From Qipengyuania flava (GTDB taxonomy: Bacteria > Pseudomonadota > Alphaproteobacteria > Sphingomonadales > Sphingomonadaceae), in NCBI RefSeq assembly GCF_011762005.1, contig NZ_JAASQU010000001.1, forward strand, positions 682,001 through 746,000: 64,000 nucleotides of DNA, in the 5' to 3' direction. Below the pieces are notes generated by a model, which saw only the letters and a list, made by a program, of their open reading frames with translations, ran no database searches and was not told where the DNA came from. A program made the translations under genes and the position numbers. This document shows, piece by piece, positions 34,783-43,845 of this stretch; the first letter of the stretch is position 1, and each line of letters starts with the position of its first letter.

Positions 34783-35978
34783 GCGATCAGCGCCGCCACA
34801 CCGGGAAGATCCTTGCCTTCCATCCATTCGAGGAAGGCACCGCCTGCAGTGGAGACGAAGGTGAACTCGTCCTTCACCCCGGCATGTGCGAGCGCGGCAA
34901 CCGTGTCGCCCCCACCTGCGACCGAGGTCAGCGAGCCGTCCTGCGTCAGGGCCGCAGCGGTCTTGGCCAGCGCCACGGTTGCGGTGTCGAAGGGCTCGGT
35001 CTCGAACGCCCCCATCGGGCCGTTCCACACCAAGGTGCTGCAGGTCTTGAGCACATCGCCCAGAGCCTCGGTCGCGAGCGGGCCCACGTCGAGGATCATC
35101 TCGTCTGCGGCCACTTCGTGCACGTTGCAGGTACGCAGCGACGCGGGGTTGGCGGCGAATTCCTTGGCTACCACGACATCATAGGGCAAATGAACCGTGC
35201 AGCCCGCATGCGCCGCTTCGTCGATGATGCGATTGGCGGTGTCGGTGAGATCGTGTTCGCACAGCGACTTGCCGACATCGACACCCTTCGCGGCGAGGAA
35301 GGTGTTGGCCATCCCGCCGCCGATGATCAGGTGCTGCACCTTGCCGACTAAGTTGGTCAGCACGTCGAGCTTGGTCGAGACCTTGGCCCCGCCGACCACC
35401 GCGGCGACCGGCGCTTCGGGATTACCCAGCGCAGCGTCGAGCGCCTTCAGTTCGGCTTCCATCGCGCGGCCCGCATAGGCCGGCAGGTGATGCGCCAGCC
35501 CATCGGTGCTGGCATGCGCGCGGTGCGCCGCGCTGAATGCATCGTTGACGTAGAAGTCGCCATGCACAGCCATGCCCCGCGCGAATTCGGGATCGTTGGC
35601 TTCCTCGCCCGGCCAGAAGCGGACATTGTCGAGCAGGCCGATATCGCCATTGCCGAGGATGCCGATTGACTGTTCGACGACGGGCCCCATCACCTCGGGG
35701 ATGAACATGATCTCCTTATCCAGCACCTTCTCGACATCGCCCTGCACGAAGCTGGTGCTCATGGTCGAGAAGCGCTGGCCCTTGGGACGCCCGTAATGCG
35801 CGAGCAACAGGACCTTGGCACCCTTTTCGGTGAGTTCGAGGATGGTCGGCTTGACCGCCTCGACGCGCGAGACGTCGGTGGCCGAACCATCCTTCATCGG
35901 CAGGTTGAGGTCGACGCGCACCAGCGCGACCTTGCCGGTGATGTCACCGAGATCGTCTAGGGTCCTGAAGCTGCTCAT
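34779..35978 (-). CDS. pgk: Phosphoglycerate kinase
   Basis: A 399-aa glycolytic kinase that makes ATP from 1,3-bisphosphoglycerate. The N-terminal motif VALVRVDLNLPMKDG, GAKVLLLAHYGRPKG, VMGPVVEQSIG and the C-terminal nucleotide region (WNGPMGAFETEPFDT, SVAGGGDTVAAL) are all present. The start at 35978 fits the family N-terminus; the longer upstream frame is not supported. It follows gap with 11 bases between and precedes a thioesterase by ATGA overlap. Confidence 0.95.
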   Translation of the reverse strand: MSSFRTLDDLGDITGKVALVRVDLNLPMKDGSATDVSRVEAVKPTILELTEKGAKVLLLAHYGRPKGQRFSTMSTSFVQGDVEKVLDKEIMFIPEVMGPVVEQSIGILGNGDIGLLDNVRFWPGEEANDPEFARGMAVHGDFYVNDAFSAAHRAHASTDGLAHHLPAYAGRAMEAELKALDAALGNPEAPVAAVVGGAKVSTKLDVLTNLVGKVQHLIIGGGMANTFLAAKGVDVGKSLCEHDLTDTANRIIDEAAHAGCTVHLPYDVVVAKEFAANPASLRTCNVHEVAADEMILDVGPLATEALGDVLKTCSTLVWNGPMGAFETEPFDTATVALAKTAAALTQDGSLTSVAGGGDTVAALAHAGVKDEFTFVSTAGGAFLEWMEGKDLPGVAALIA

Positions 35979-35989
35979 CGTGTCGTCCT

Positions 35990-36997
35990 TTAGAGGAACT
36001 TCGCCATCACGCCGGCGGTGTCGATCATGCGGTTCGAGAAGCCCCATTCGTTGTCATACCAGCTGACGACGCGGGCAAGCTTGCCTTCCATCACGCTGGT
36101 TTCGAGGCTGTCGATGGTCGAGCTGGCCGGGTAGTGGTTGAAGTCGCTCGAAACGAGCGGCTGGTCGGTATAGTCGAGCACGCCCTTCATCTTGCCTTCG
36201 GCCGCTTCCTTCAGAGCGGCGTTCAGTTCCTCGGCGCTGGTGTCGCGGCCGGGGGTGAAGACGAGGTCGACGAGGCTGACGTTGGGCGTCGGTACGCGAA
36301 CGCTCGAACCATCGAGCTTGCCCGCCAGTTCGGGCAGGACGAGGCCGACCGCGCGGGCAGCGCCGGTGGTGGTCGGGATCATGTTCTGCGCACCACCGCG
36401 AGCACGGCGCATGTCGCCATGCATCTGGTCGAGCATGCGCTGGTCGTTGGTGTAGCTATGGATCGTGGTCATGAAACCTCGCTCGATACCCACCGTGTCA
36501 TGCAGCACCTTGGCCATCGGCGAGAGACAGTTGGTGGTGCAGCTTGCGTTCGAGACGATCACGTCCTCGGCGGTGAGCGTTTCGTGGTTCACGCCGTAGA
36601 CGATCGTGGCCGAAACGTTCTTGGCCGGGGCCGAGATCAGCACGCGCTTGGCGCCGGCCTTGAGGTGCGGTTCGGCCTGCTCGTGGCTCTGGAAAAAGCC
36701 CGTGCATTCGAGGACGATGTCGACGCCCTGGTCGGCATGCGGCAGATTGCCCGGATCGCGCTCGCTGGTCACCGCGATCGACTTGCCGTTCACGATGATG
36801 GCGTTGTCGCCCACTTCGACGGTGCCGGGGAAACGGCCATGCGTGGAATCGTACTGGAACAGCAACGCGTTCGACTTGGTGTCGGCCAGGTCGTTGATGC
36901 TGACGAGATCGAGATCGTGGTCGTCACGTTCGAGAATGGCGCGCGCCACGAGGCGGCCGATGCGTCCGAAACCGTTGATTGCAACCTTGGTCGACAT
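35990..36997 (-). CDS. gap: Glyceraldehyde-3-phosphate dehydrogenase (NAD-type)
   Basis: A 335-aa GAPDH. The Rossmann motif [12 protein letters not shown] opens the protein, IND at about residue 35 suits NAD rather than NADP, and the catalytic Cys153 sits in SNASCTTNC with H180 (MTTIHSY) as base. It lies between tkt and pgk in the usual alphaproteobacterial tkt-gap-pgk order, 15 bases from tkt. Confidence 0.96.
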   Translation of the reverse strand: MSTKVAINGFGRIGRLVARAILERDDHDLDLVSINDLADTKSNALLFQYDSTHGRFPGTVEVGDNAIIVNGKSIAVTSERDPGNLPHADQGVDIVLECTGFFQSHEQAEPHLKAGAKRVLISAPAKNVSATIVYGVNHETLTAEDVIVSNASCTTNCLSPMAKVLHDTVGIERGFMTTIHSYTNDQRMLDQMHGDMRRARGGAQNMIPTTTGAARAVGLVLPELAGKLDGSSVRVPTPNVSLVDLVFTPGRDTSAEELNAALKEAAEGKMKGVLDYTDQPLVSSDFNHYPASSTIDSLETSVMEGKLARVVSWYDNEWGFSNRMIDTAGVMAKFL

Positions 36998-37012
36998 TGC
37001 AAAAACTCCTGC

Positions 37013-39004
37013 TTAACCGTTCAATTTGTTCATGATCTGCGGCACGATAGCATCCGCAGTAAGGCCGAATTTCTCGAAGAGATCGCCCGCCGGCGCGCTG
37101 GCGCCGAAGCGGTCGATGCCGATGCGCAGCCCATGCGTCATGGTGTAGCGATCCCAGCCGAAGGTGGTGCCCGCCTCGATGCTGACGCGCAGAAGTTGCT
37201 CCGGCGCGACATCGGGAAGGATATCCACGCGATAGGCATCGTCCTGTTCATCGAAGAGCTGCGTGCACACCATCGATACAACGTCCGCGCCGATCCCGTC
37301 GGCTTCGAGCCGCGCGGCGCATTCGAGCGCAAGGCTGACTTCAGAACCGGTGGCGATAAGGATGACCTTGCGGTCCGCATCCGCCGATTTGACGCGATAG
37401 GCGCCGCGCGCGCTGCAATTCTCGCTGGCCATTTCGGTGCGGACCTGCGGCAGCCCCTGACGGGTCAGCGCGAGAACCGTTGGGCGGTCCTTCTGACGCA
37501 AGGCAATTTCCCAGCACTCGGCGGTCTCGACCGTATCGGCCGGTCGCATAACGAGGACGTTGGGCATCATGCGCAGCGACTGGACATGCTCGATCGGCTG
37601 GTGCGTCGGGCCGTCCTCGCCCAGCCCGATGCTGTCATGCGTCATCACATAGACAGTGCGGACCTGCTGCAACGCCGACAGGCGGATCGCCGCGCGACAA
37701 TAGTCGGTGAAGACGAGGAAGGTGCCGCCATAGGGGATCACCCCGCCATGCAGCGCCATGCCGTTCATCGCCGCGGACATGCCGAATTCGCGAATGCCGT
37801 AATAGACGTAACGACCGCTGTAGTCGTCGGCGGTAAACGGCCCGATGCCGCCCGCCTTGGTGTTGTTCGATCCCGTCAGATCGGCGCTGCCGCCGATCGT
37901 ATCGGGCAAATTGGCGTTGATCTCCGCCAGTGCCATTTCGCTCGCCTTGCGGGTCGCGACCTTTTGCGGTTCGTCGATCAGCGACTGGATATAACCATCG
38001 AGGCTGAAGCTTTCGGGGAGATCGCCGGCCATGCGGCGCAGGAACTCGTCCCGATCGCCATGCTGCTCGAGCCGGTTGCGCCAATCGGCGCGGGCCTGCA
38101 CGCCGCGATCCGCGGTGCCGCGCCAGTCCGACACGACGTCTTCGGGAATTTCGAATGGGGCAGATTCCCAGCCGAGCACTTCGCGGGCAGCGGCGATTTC
38201 GTCATCGCCCAGCGGCGCGCCATGCGTCGCGCTGGTACCTTGCTTGTTGGGCGATCCCTTGCCGATCACCGTCTTGCACGCGATCAGCGAGGGACGGTCG
38301 TCGGCGATCGCTTCGTCGATGGCGCGCCGGATGTCGTCGAAATCATGCCCGTCGCAGCTGACGACGTGCCACCCGGTCGCTTCATAGCGCGCCTTGATGT
38401 CCTCGCTGGTCGACAGGTCGGTCGTGCCGTCGATGGTAATATTGTTATCGTCCCACAGCACGGTCATCCGGCCGAGCTTGAGATGCCCGGCGAGGCCGAT
38501 CGCTTCGTGATTGATGCCTTCCATCAGGCATCCGTCGCCGGCGATCACCCAAGTGCGGTGGTCGACAAGCTCGTCCCCGAAAGTCGCATTGAGATGGCGT
38601 TCGGCCATCGCCATGCCGACACCCATGGCCAGGCCCTGACCCAGTGGGCCGGTGGTCGCTTCGACGCCGTCGAGCAGGAAGTTCTCCGGATGGCCGGCGC
38701 AGGGGCTGCCTATCTGCCGGAAATTGCGGATATCTTCCATCGTCGGTGCCGCATAGCCGGTCAGATGCAGCAGGCTGTAGATCAGCATCGAACCATGCCC
38801 CGCCGACAGCACGAAACGGTCGCGATCGGCCCAGTCGGGAACCGCGGGATCGTGCTTCAGGTATTCACTCCAAAGCACGGTCGCGACATCGGCCATGCCC
38901 ATCGGCATGCCCGGATGACCCGAATTCGCCGACTGGACCGCATCCATCGAGAGCGCCCTGATGGCGTTGGCCATCGGGACCATGCGAGCGGTGGCGAGAC
39001 TCAT
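37013..39004 (-). CDS. tkt: Transketolase
   Basis: A 663-aa thiamine-diphosphate enzyme that links the pentose phosphate pathway with glycolysis. ThDP-binding blocks [68 protein letters not shown] (Asp and metal site) and the C-terminal [16 protein letters not shown] are present. First gene of the tkt-gap-pgk operon. The promoter lies in the 179-base gap to the divergent 39184 gene. Confidence 0.96.
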   Translation of the reverse strand: MSLATARMVPMANAIRALSMDAVQSANSGHPGMPMGMADVATVLWSEYLKHDPAVPDWADRDRFVLSAGHGSMLIYSLLHLTGYAAPTMEDIRNFRQIGSPCAGHPENFLLDGVEATTGPLGQGLAMGVGMAMAERHLNATFGDELVDHRTWVIAGDGCLMEGINHEAIGLAGHLKLGRMTVLWDDNNITIDGTTDLSTSEDIKARYEATGWHVVSCDGHDFDDIRRAIDEAIADDRPSLIACKTVIGKGSPNKQGTSATHGAPLGDDEIAAAREVLGWESAPFEIPEDVVSDWRGTADRGVQARADWRNRLEQHGDRDEFLRRMAGDLPESFSLDGYIQSLIDEPQKVATRKASEMALAEINANLPDTIGGSADLTGSNNTKAGGIGPFTADDYSGRYVYYGIREFGMSAAMNGMALHGGVIPYGGTFLVFTDYCRAAIRLSALQQVRTVYVMTHDSIGLGEDGPTHQPIEHVQSLRMMPNVLVMRPADTVETAECWEIALRQKDRPTVLALTRQGLPQVRTEMASENCSARGAYRVKSADADRKVILIATGSEVSLALECAARLEADGIGADVVSMVCTQLFDEQDDAYRVDILPDVAPEQLLRVSIEAGTTFGWDRYTMTHGLRIGIDRFGASAPAGDLFEKFGLTADAIVPQIMNKLNG

Positions 39005-39183
39005 TGAACAATTTCTCCGGAAAACTGGGCCGATTCGACGCGCGCGAAGCCTTCGCGGAGGCGGCGCGCGAGGTCAACCCGCGCCCGCGCCCCTTTGCGC
39101 CCCGCGCGCGGCTCAGGCCACTTATCAACAGCGAACGCCAAACCTTTGCCATGGCGAAGCAATCTTGGTATTTCGAACCGGTC

Positions 39184-39390
39184 ATGACTACGGACCGTAT
39201 CGGAAATGCGCTCGACCGGATCGATCGCGCGCTTGCGCGGATCGAAACGCAGGCGGCGCTTGCCCGCAGTGCCCCGAAACCGGGCGGCACAGCGAATGCC
39301 GAACTCGTCGCGCGCCACGAGGCGCTGCGCGAACGCGTATCCGACAGCATTGCCCAGCTCGACTCGCTGATCGAAGGCCTGCCGCAATGA
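39184..39390 (+). CDS. Small helical protein upstream of zapA
   Basis: A 68-aa protein (MTTDRIGNALDRIDRALARIE...) that is almost wholly helical with a leucine/isoleucine heptad pattern, suggesting a short coiled coil. An alternative start is the Met at 39151. It overlaps zapA by four bases (ATGA), so the two are co-translated. Function unknown. In sphingomonads this slot before zapA often holds a small helical protein; I infer a cell-division-related role. Confidence 0.65.
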   Translation: MTTDRIGNALDRIDRALARIETQAALARSAPKPGGTANAELVARHEALRERVSDSIAQLDSLIEGLPQ

Positions 39391-39707
39391 GCGATGTCAC
39401 TCTGGCGGTGGGTGGCCGCAATTATACCGTGTCCTGCGCCGACGGGCAGGAGGAACACGTGCAGCGCCTGGCTGCGGTGATCGACGGCAAGCTCGGGTCG
39501 ATGGGCGCCAATCTGTCGAGCCAGGAAGCGAAGAACCTGTTGTTCGCGGCGCTGTTGCTGGCGGACGAACTGGACGAGGCCAAACAGAAAGCTGCACCAC
39601 CCGAGCCCGCCTTCGATGCCGACAGGCTGGCCGGACAGCTCGAAAGGATCGCGGCCGCACTGGAGAATGCGGCATCGACCCTTGAGGACGGCACCAGCGC
39701 ATCCTAG
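39387..39707 (+). CDS. zapA: Cell division protein ZapA
   Basis: A 106-aa ZapA-family protein that promotes FtsZ bundling at the Z-ring. The N-terminal beta hairpin (VTLAVGGRNYTVSCADGQEEHVQRLAAVIDGKL) and the long helix (LFAALLLADELDEAKQKA) are characteristic. It starts inside the ATGA overlap with the small helical protein and is followed directly by the 6S RNA gene. Confidence 0.88.
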   Translation: MSDVTLAVGGRNYTVSCADGQEEHVQRLAAVIDGKLGSMGANLSSQEAKNLLFAALLLADELDEAKQKAAPPEPAFDADRLAGQLERIAAALENAASTLEDGTSAS

Positions 39708-39715
39708 ATAGCGCG

Positions 39716-39891
39716 GTGGCGGGGCTGCCCGGCACGAGCCGCATGAATATCCCTGAGGCTATAAGCAATCCATGGGAGCTGTCCCTGCCCTGGTCCACCG
39801 GTTCGGCCGTGGGATCGGGGCATACGGTACCCACCTGACGTTTTAGGCGTCAGAGGATTTCGCCGGAAACGACCCATGGTGGTCCCGCCAC
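39716..39891 (+). ncRNA. ssrS: 6S RNA
   Basis: A structured RNA of about 176 bases between zapA and the 5-FTHF cyclo-ligase, the classical place of ssrS. The ends pair (GTGGCGGG at 39716-39723 with CCCGCCAC at 39884-39891), the family signature CCCTGAGG is present near 39770, and GGGGCATACGGTACCCACCT gives the central region that imitates an open promoter. Ends are approximate. 6S RNA binds sigma-70 RNA polymerase and slows growth-phase transcription. Confidence 0.85.
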
Positions 39892-39913
39892 TTTCACCCA
39901 GGAGGAACGCAGC

Positions 39914-40486
39914 GTGACCAAGGACGATCTTCGCAAGGATCTGCGCATCGCGCGCCGCGACCATGTCACCGCGCTCCCGGCATCGATGCGGACGCTGGTC
40001 TTCATGCGACCGCCTGCCCCGCTTGGCGCGCTGGTACCCGAGGGCGCGACGATCGGCCTTTACCACGCCAATCCCTACGAAGCGCCCACCGCAGCCTATG
40101 CGCGCCATTTCTTCGAGCAGGGTCACGAACTGGCCCTGCCGCGCTTCGCCGGTCGCGGCGAAGCCATGCGATTTGCACGCTTCATCGATCCCTTCGACGA
40201 CAGCGACTTGGAAAAGGGGCCCTACGGGCAACCGCAGCCCCTTGCCGACGCACCGCTCGTACAGCCGCAGGTGCTGTTCGTTCCGCTGGTCGGCTTCACG
40301 AGCCAGGGCGCTCGCCTCGGACAGGGCGGCGGACACTATGATCGCTGGCTGGCCGATCACCCCGATACAGTGGCGATCGGACTGGCATGGGATTGCCAGC
40401 TCGTCGACGCATTGCCGGTCGAGCCGCACGATATCCCGTTGACCGCGATCATAACCCCCACCCGTATCTATGGACCTTTCGCATGA
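39914..40486 (+). CDS. 5-formyltetrahydrofolate cyclo-ligase
   Basis: A 190-aa enzyme that converts 5-formyl-THF to 5,10-methenyl-THF with ATP. The active-site loop LGQGGGHYDRWL and GLAWDCQLVDALPVEPHDIPL match the family (YgfA/MTHFS). AGGAGG lies 8 bases upstream of the ATG. It directly follows 6S RNA and overlaps DUF2842 by four bases. Confidence 0.93.
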   Translation: MTKDDLRKDLRIARRDHVTALPASMRTLVFMRPPAPLGALVPEGATIGLYHANPYEAPTAAYARHFFEQGHELALPRFAGRGEAMRFARFIDPFDDSDLEKGPYGQPQPLADAPLVQPQVLFVPLVGFTSQGARLGQGGGHYDRWLADHPDTVAIGLAWDCQLVDALPVEPHDIPLTAIITPTRIYGPFA

Positions 40487-40698
40487 GGAACGAACCCACG
40501 TGGCGCATCCCGGTCGGCATTCTCGGCCTGCTCTTCGTGCTGGCGGTCTATGGCGTGGTAATCGCGCGCTACGCACCCGACCTGATCGGCGACTGGCCGA
40601 CGCTCGTGCAGACGGTGATCTACATCGTGCTCGGGTTGATCTGGCTGCTGCCGCTGCGCCGTTTCCTGATCTGGATGGAAACCGGACGCTGGGGCTGA
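40483..40698 (+). CDS. DUF2842 small membrane protein
   Basis: A 71-aa protein with two membrane segments (residues 8-27 and 43-60), starting MRNEPTWRIPVGI. It matches the DUF2842 family of alphaproteobacteria, which has no known role. It starts in the ATGA overlap with the upstream cyclo-ligase gene and so is co-translated with it. Confidence 0.82.
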   Translation: MRNEPTWRIPVGILGLLFVLAVYGVVIARYAPDLIGDWPTLVQTVIYIVLGLIWLLPLRRFLIWMETGRWG

Positions 40699-40748
40699 TT
40701 GCCAAGCGGAGGGCCTTGCCCTAGCCTCTCCCGCGGAGAGGGAAAATC

Positions 40749-42185
40749 ATGACATCAGGAGAGGGCACGGCCACGCGGCCGTCGGTCTGGCTCAAGCTGG
40801 CGCATGGATCGGGCGCCGCGGCGTTCGGCATCAAGAACGGCGGCTTCGATTACTTCCTGCTGTTGTTCTACGGGACGGTCGTCGGGCTCGAGCCGGGGCT
40901 GGTCGGCCTTGCCATCCTGATCGCACTGGTAATCGACGCGATCAGCGACCCGCTGGTCGGCTATTGGTCGGACAATTTCCGTAGCCGCTGGGGCCGCCGC
41001 CATCCCTTCATGTATGCCGCCGCAATGCCTGTCGCGCTGAGCTATTTCCTGCTCTGGAACCCACCAGACTGGGGCCAGACGGGCCTGTTCCTTTACCTCA
41101 CGCTCATCGCTGTTCTGATCCGCACCTTCATCACCTTCTACGAGACCCCCAGCTCGGCGCTCATCCCGGAGATCACGGCGGATTACGAGGAACGCACCAG
41201 CCTGCAATCCTACCGGTTGCTGTTCGGCTGGTCGGGCGGAAACCTGATGACGATCGTCATGTTCGGCGTCTTGCTCACCGGTCCGCTCGGCATGCGCGAC
41301 CGCGATGCCTATGCCACTTACGGGATCATCGCCTCGGTGCTGATCTTCGCGGCCATCATGATCTCGGCGCTCGGCACGCACCACAAGATTCCCGACCTCC
41401 ACCGACCGGTCGAGACAGGCGAACGCTACAGCGTCGCGCGTATCTTTCGCGAAATGATCCAGACGTTGAGCGAGAAGAGCTTTGTGGCGCTGTTCTTCGC
41501 CACCATGCTGTTCGCGGTAGCCAGCGGGCTTTCGGCCGCGCTCGCCTTCCTCATGCTCAACTATTTCTGGGGCTTCAGCGAATTCCAGATCTTCATCTGG
41601 ACCTGCACCGTGTTTCTCTCCGCCCTGTTGGGATTTCTGGTCGCACCATGGACCACGCGGCGGCTGGGGAAGAAGCGCGCGACTATCGTGCTGGGGCTGC
41701 TGGCTTTCACCATTCAGCCAATGCCGGTGCTTCTGCGCCTTGCCGGGCTGATGCCCGAAAATGGCGATCCGCTGCTGTTTCCATTGGTGCTTGCGATCAA
41801 CGTCGTCGACCTGTCGCTCATCATCGCGGTGCAGGCCGTGGCCTTCTCGATGATTGCCGATCTGGTAGAGTCGAACGAAGTGCGCACCGGCCGACGATCC
41901 GAGGGCGTCTATTACGCGGCGGTGACCTTCACGCGGAAGACAACGCAGGGGCTCGGGGTGCTGGCCGCGGGGCTGATCCTGTCGTTCATCGATTTCCCCG
42001 AAGGTGCCGAGCCCTCCAGCGTGTCGCAGGAAGTGTTGTGGCAATTGGGCGCGCTCTACGCACCCGCGCTGCTGGCCATTTATCTCGCGGCGCTGTTCTG
42101 CATTGCGCGCTATCGGATCGACAAGGCCGAGCACGAGGAGAACCTGCGGCGGCTTGCTGCAGCGCGTGCAGCTGCAACCGACTGA
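40749..42185 (+). CDS. GPH-type MFS sugar transporter
   Basis: A 478-aa 12-segment permease of the glycoside-pentoside-hexuronide:cation symporter family. The N-terminal motif AFGIKNGGFDYFLLLFYGTVVGL, the acidic DAISDPLVGYWSDNFRSRWGRRHPF (loop 2-3) and TFITFYETPSSALIPEI are all typical of the MelB/GPH group. It is preceded by a GAGAGG ribosome site. The sugar is unknown. It stands alone before tRNA-Asp. Confidence 0.87.
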   Translation: MTSGEGTATRPSVWLKLAHGSGAAAFGIKNGGFDYFLLLFYGTVVGLEPGLVGLAILIALVIDAISDPLVGYWSDNFRSRWGRRHPFMYAAAMPVALSYFLLWNPPDWGQTGLFLYLTLIAVLIRTFITFYETPSSALIPEITADYEERTSLQSYRLLFGWSGGNLMTIVMFGVLLTGPLGMRDRDAYATYGIIASVLIFAAIMISALGTHHKIPDLHRPVETGERYSVARIFREMIQTLSEKSFVALFFATMLFAVASGLSAALAFLMLNYFWGFSEFQIFIWTCTVFLSALLGFLVAPWTTRRLGKKRATIVLGLLAFTIQPMPVLLRLAGLMPENGDPLLFPLVLAINVVDLSLIIAVQAVAFSMIADLVESNEVRTGRRSEGVYYAAVTFTRKTTQGLGVLAAGLILSFIDFPEGAEPSSVSQEVLWQLGALYAPALLAIYLAALFCIARYRIDKAEHEENLRRLAAARAAATD

Positions 42186-42217
42186 CAACCTATTCGCTTG
42201 TAAGGAAAATCCCCAAG

Positions 42218-42294
42218 TGGCGCGAGTGACGGGACTCGAACCCGCGACCTTCGGCGTGACAGGCCGACACTCTAACCAACTGAGCTACACCCGC
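42218..42294 (-). tRNA. tRNA-Asp (anticodon GTC)
   Basis: A 77-base cloverleaf with CCA. Acceptor stem GCGGGTG with CACTCGC, anticodon stem TCGGC/GCCGA around CTGTCAC (anticodon GTC), T-arm GCGGGTTCGAGTCCCGT. The 5' end is set by acceptor pairing. Confidence 0.97.
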
Positions 42295-42451
42295 GCAGCC
42301 ACTTGGGAGCCGCGCATCTACGGGCGGCTCCGATTCCTGTCAACGCAGATTCGCTGCTTTTTTCGAACTTTTTTACAAAGCGGCAATCGGCTTCTCTATT
42401 TACCGCAAAACCGCCGATTTCTGCGCGTTTTTACCACATGACAACACGCAA

Positions 42452-42482
42452 AGGGCCCCCGAACCCATGGTCCGGGAGCCCT
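42452..42482 (-). terminator. Terminator after the branched-chain dehydrogenase operon
   Basis: Stem AGGGC/GCCCT plus CCCG/CGGG with one mismatch, 39 bases past the E2 stop on the minus strand and followed by TTTG. A modest factor-independent terminator. Confidence 0.55.
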
Positions 42483-42520
42483 GTGTCGTCGCGGCCCGCA
42501 GCAAGCGCTGCGAAAGGCCT

Positions 42521-43840
42521 TCAGTCGACGAGGATCAATGCGGGCGTTTCAAGCAGGCGTTTGAGCGCCTGGACGAAGCTCGCCGCGTCCCAGCCATCGA
42601 CCACGCGATGATCGCAGCTGATCGAAATATTCATCAGCTTGCGCTTCTCGATCCGCTCCACTCCATCCGCACCGGTCACATACATCGGCCGTTCGATGAT
42701 ACGGTTCGGTCCGATGATCGCCACTTCGGGGCGATTGATAACCGGTGTCGTCGCCACACCGCCAAGCGGACCCAGCGACGTCACGGTCAGCGTGCCGCCC
42801 TGCATTTCTTCCGACTTGGCGGTTCCGGTCCGCGCAGCTTCAGCCAGACGCGCGATCTCGTTGGCCAATTGCCAGAGGTTCTGCGCCTGCGCATTGCGGA
42901 TAACCGGGACCATCAGGCCCGCATCGGTCTGCGCCGCCATACCCATGTTCACCGAACCGTGACGGGTCACGATGCCCGCCTCGTCGTCATAGCGGGCGTT
43001 GATCATCGGGAAATCGGGCAGCGTCTTGCAGATGGCAGTGATCAGCAACGGCAGGATCGTCAGCTTGGGCTTCTCGCCGCGATTGCTGTTGAGCTGCGCG
43101 CGGAGCACTTCCAGATCGGTAACGTCGACTTCCTCGACATAGGAGAAGTGCGGGATGTTGCGCTTCGACGCGGCCATGTTCTCGGCGATGCGGCGACGCA
43201 TGCCGATGACCTTCTTCTCTTCGTCCGCGCGGGGCTTGGCGGCAGCGCCATATCCCGCATTGTAGGACAGGAACTGGTCGAGATCGCCATGCCGGATACG
43301 TCCGTCCTCGGCAGGCTTTACCTGCGCGAGATCGACACCCAGATCCTTGGCGCGCTTGCGCACTGCCGGAGTAGCGAGCACCTTGGCCGGTGCGGAGGGT
43401 TCGGGTGCCGGGCGCGGTTCGGGCTGCGGTGCCGGATCGGGATCGGCTGCCAGCGCATCATTCGCGTCCGACGCATCGGAAGTCTCGACCTCGATCCGTT
43501 CCTCGACCGGTTCCGCCTTGGGAGCGGGCGCCGGTTCTGGTGCCGGTGCTGCTTCAACAACAGCCTGGCTTTCTTCAGCAACATCGTCGGGCACTTCGCC
43601 CTCGACCTCGATCACCACGAGCATCGACCCGATCGAGACCATGTCGCCTTCGCCGCCGGCGATCTCGAGGATCTTGCCGGTCACCGGGCTTTCCATCGGG
43701 ACAGTCGCCTTGTCGGTCATCATGTCGACGAATTCCTCGTCTTCATTGACCGTGTCACCGACCTGCTTGTGCCATTGCACGATTTCGGCCTCGGCGATGC
43801 CTTCGCCGATATCGGGCATGTTGAAGGTAAATTTCGCCAT
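42521..43840 (-). CDS. Branched-chain 2-oxoacid dehydrogenase E2 (dihydrolipoyl acyltransferase)
   Basis: A 439-aa core subunit. The lipoyl domain has K44 in the motif MMTDKATVPMESP, a long Pro/Ala/Glu linker (about residues 85-145) follows, then an E1/E3-binding domain (VRKRAKDLGVDLAQV) and the catalytic domain ending in SCDHRVVDG (H411, D415). It forms the core of the complex that oxidises branched-chain oxoacids. I chose the start at 43840 (MAKFTFNMPDIGEG); the upstream frame is rejected. The gap to E1beta is only 5 bases. Confidence 0.93.
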   Translation of the reverse strand: MAKFTFNMPDIGEGIAEAEIVQWHKQVGDTVNEDEEFVDMMTDKATVPMESPVTGKILEIAGGEGDMVSIGSMLVVIEVEGEVPDDVAEESQAVVEAAPAPEPAPAPKAEPVEERIEVETSDASDANDALAADPDPAPQPEPRPAPEPSAPAKVLATPAVRKRAKDLGVDLAQVKPAEDGRIRHGDLDQFLSYNAGYGAAAKPRADEEKKVIGMRRRIAENMAASKRNIPHFSYVEEVDVTDLEVLRAQLNSNRGEKPKLTILPLLITAICKTLPDFPMINARYDDEAGIVTRHGSVNMGMAAQTDAGLMVPVIRNAQAQNLWQLANEIARLAEAARTGTAKSEEMQGGTLTVTSLGPLGGVATTPVINRPEVAIIGPNRIIERPMYVTGADGVERIEKRKLMNISISCDHRVVDGWDAASFVQALKRLLETPALILVD

Positions 43841-43845
43841 GGGGA

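Noticed and set aside
36134-39007. 957-aa open frame on the plus strand, antisense to tkt and gap
   Set aside because: Shadow frame caused by high GC content; the minus strand encodes clear transketolase and GAPDH.
40755-42188. 477-aa open frame antisense to the MFS sugar transporter
   Set aside because: No domain, His/Arg/Gln-rich composition; the plus-strand transporter has full family motifs.
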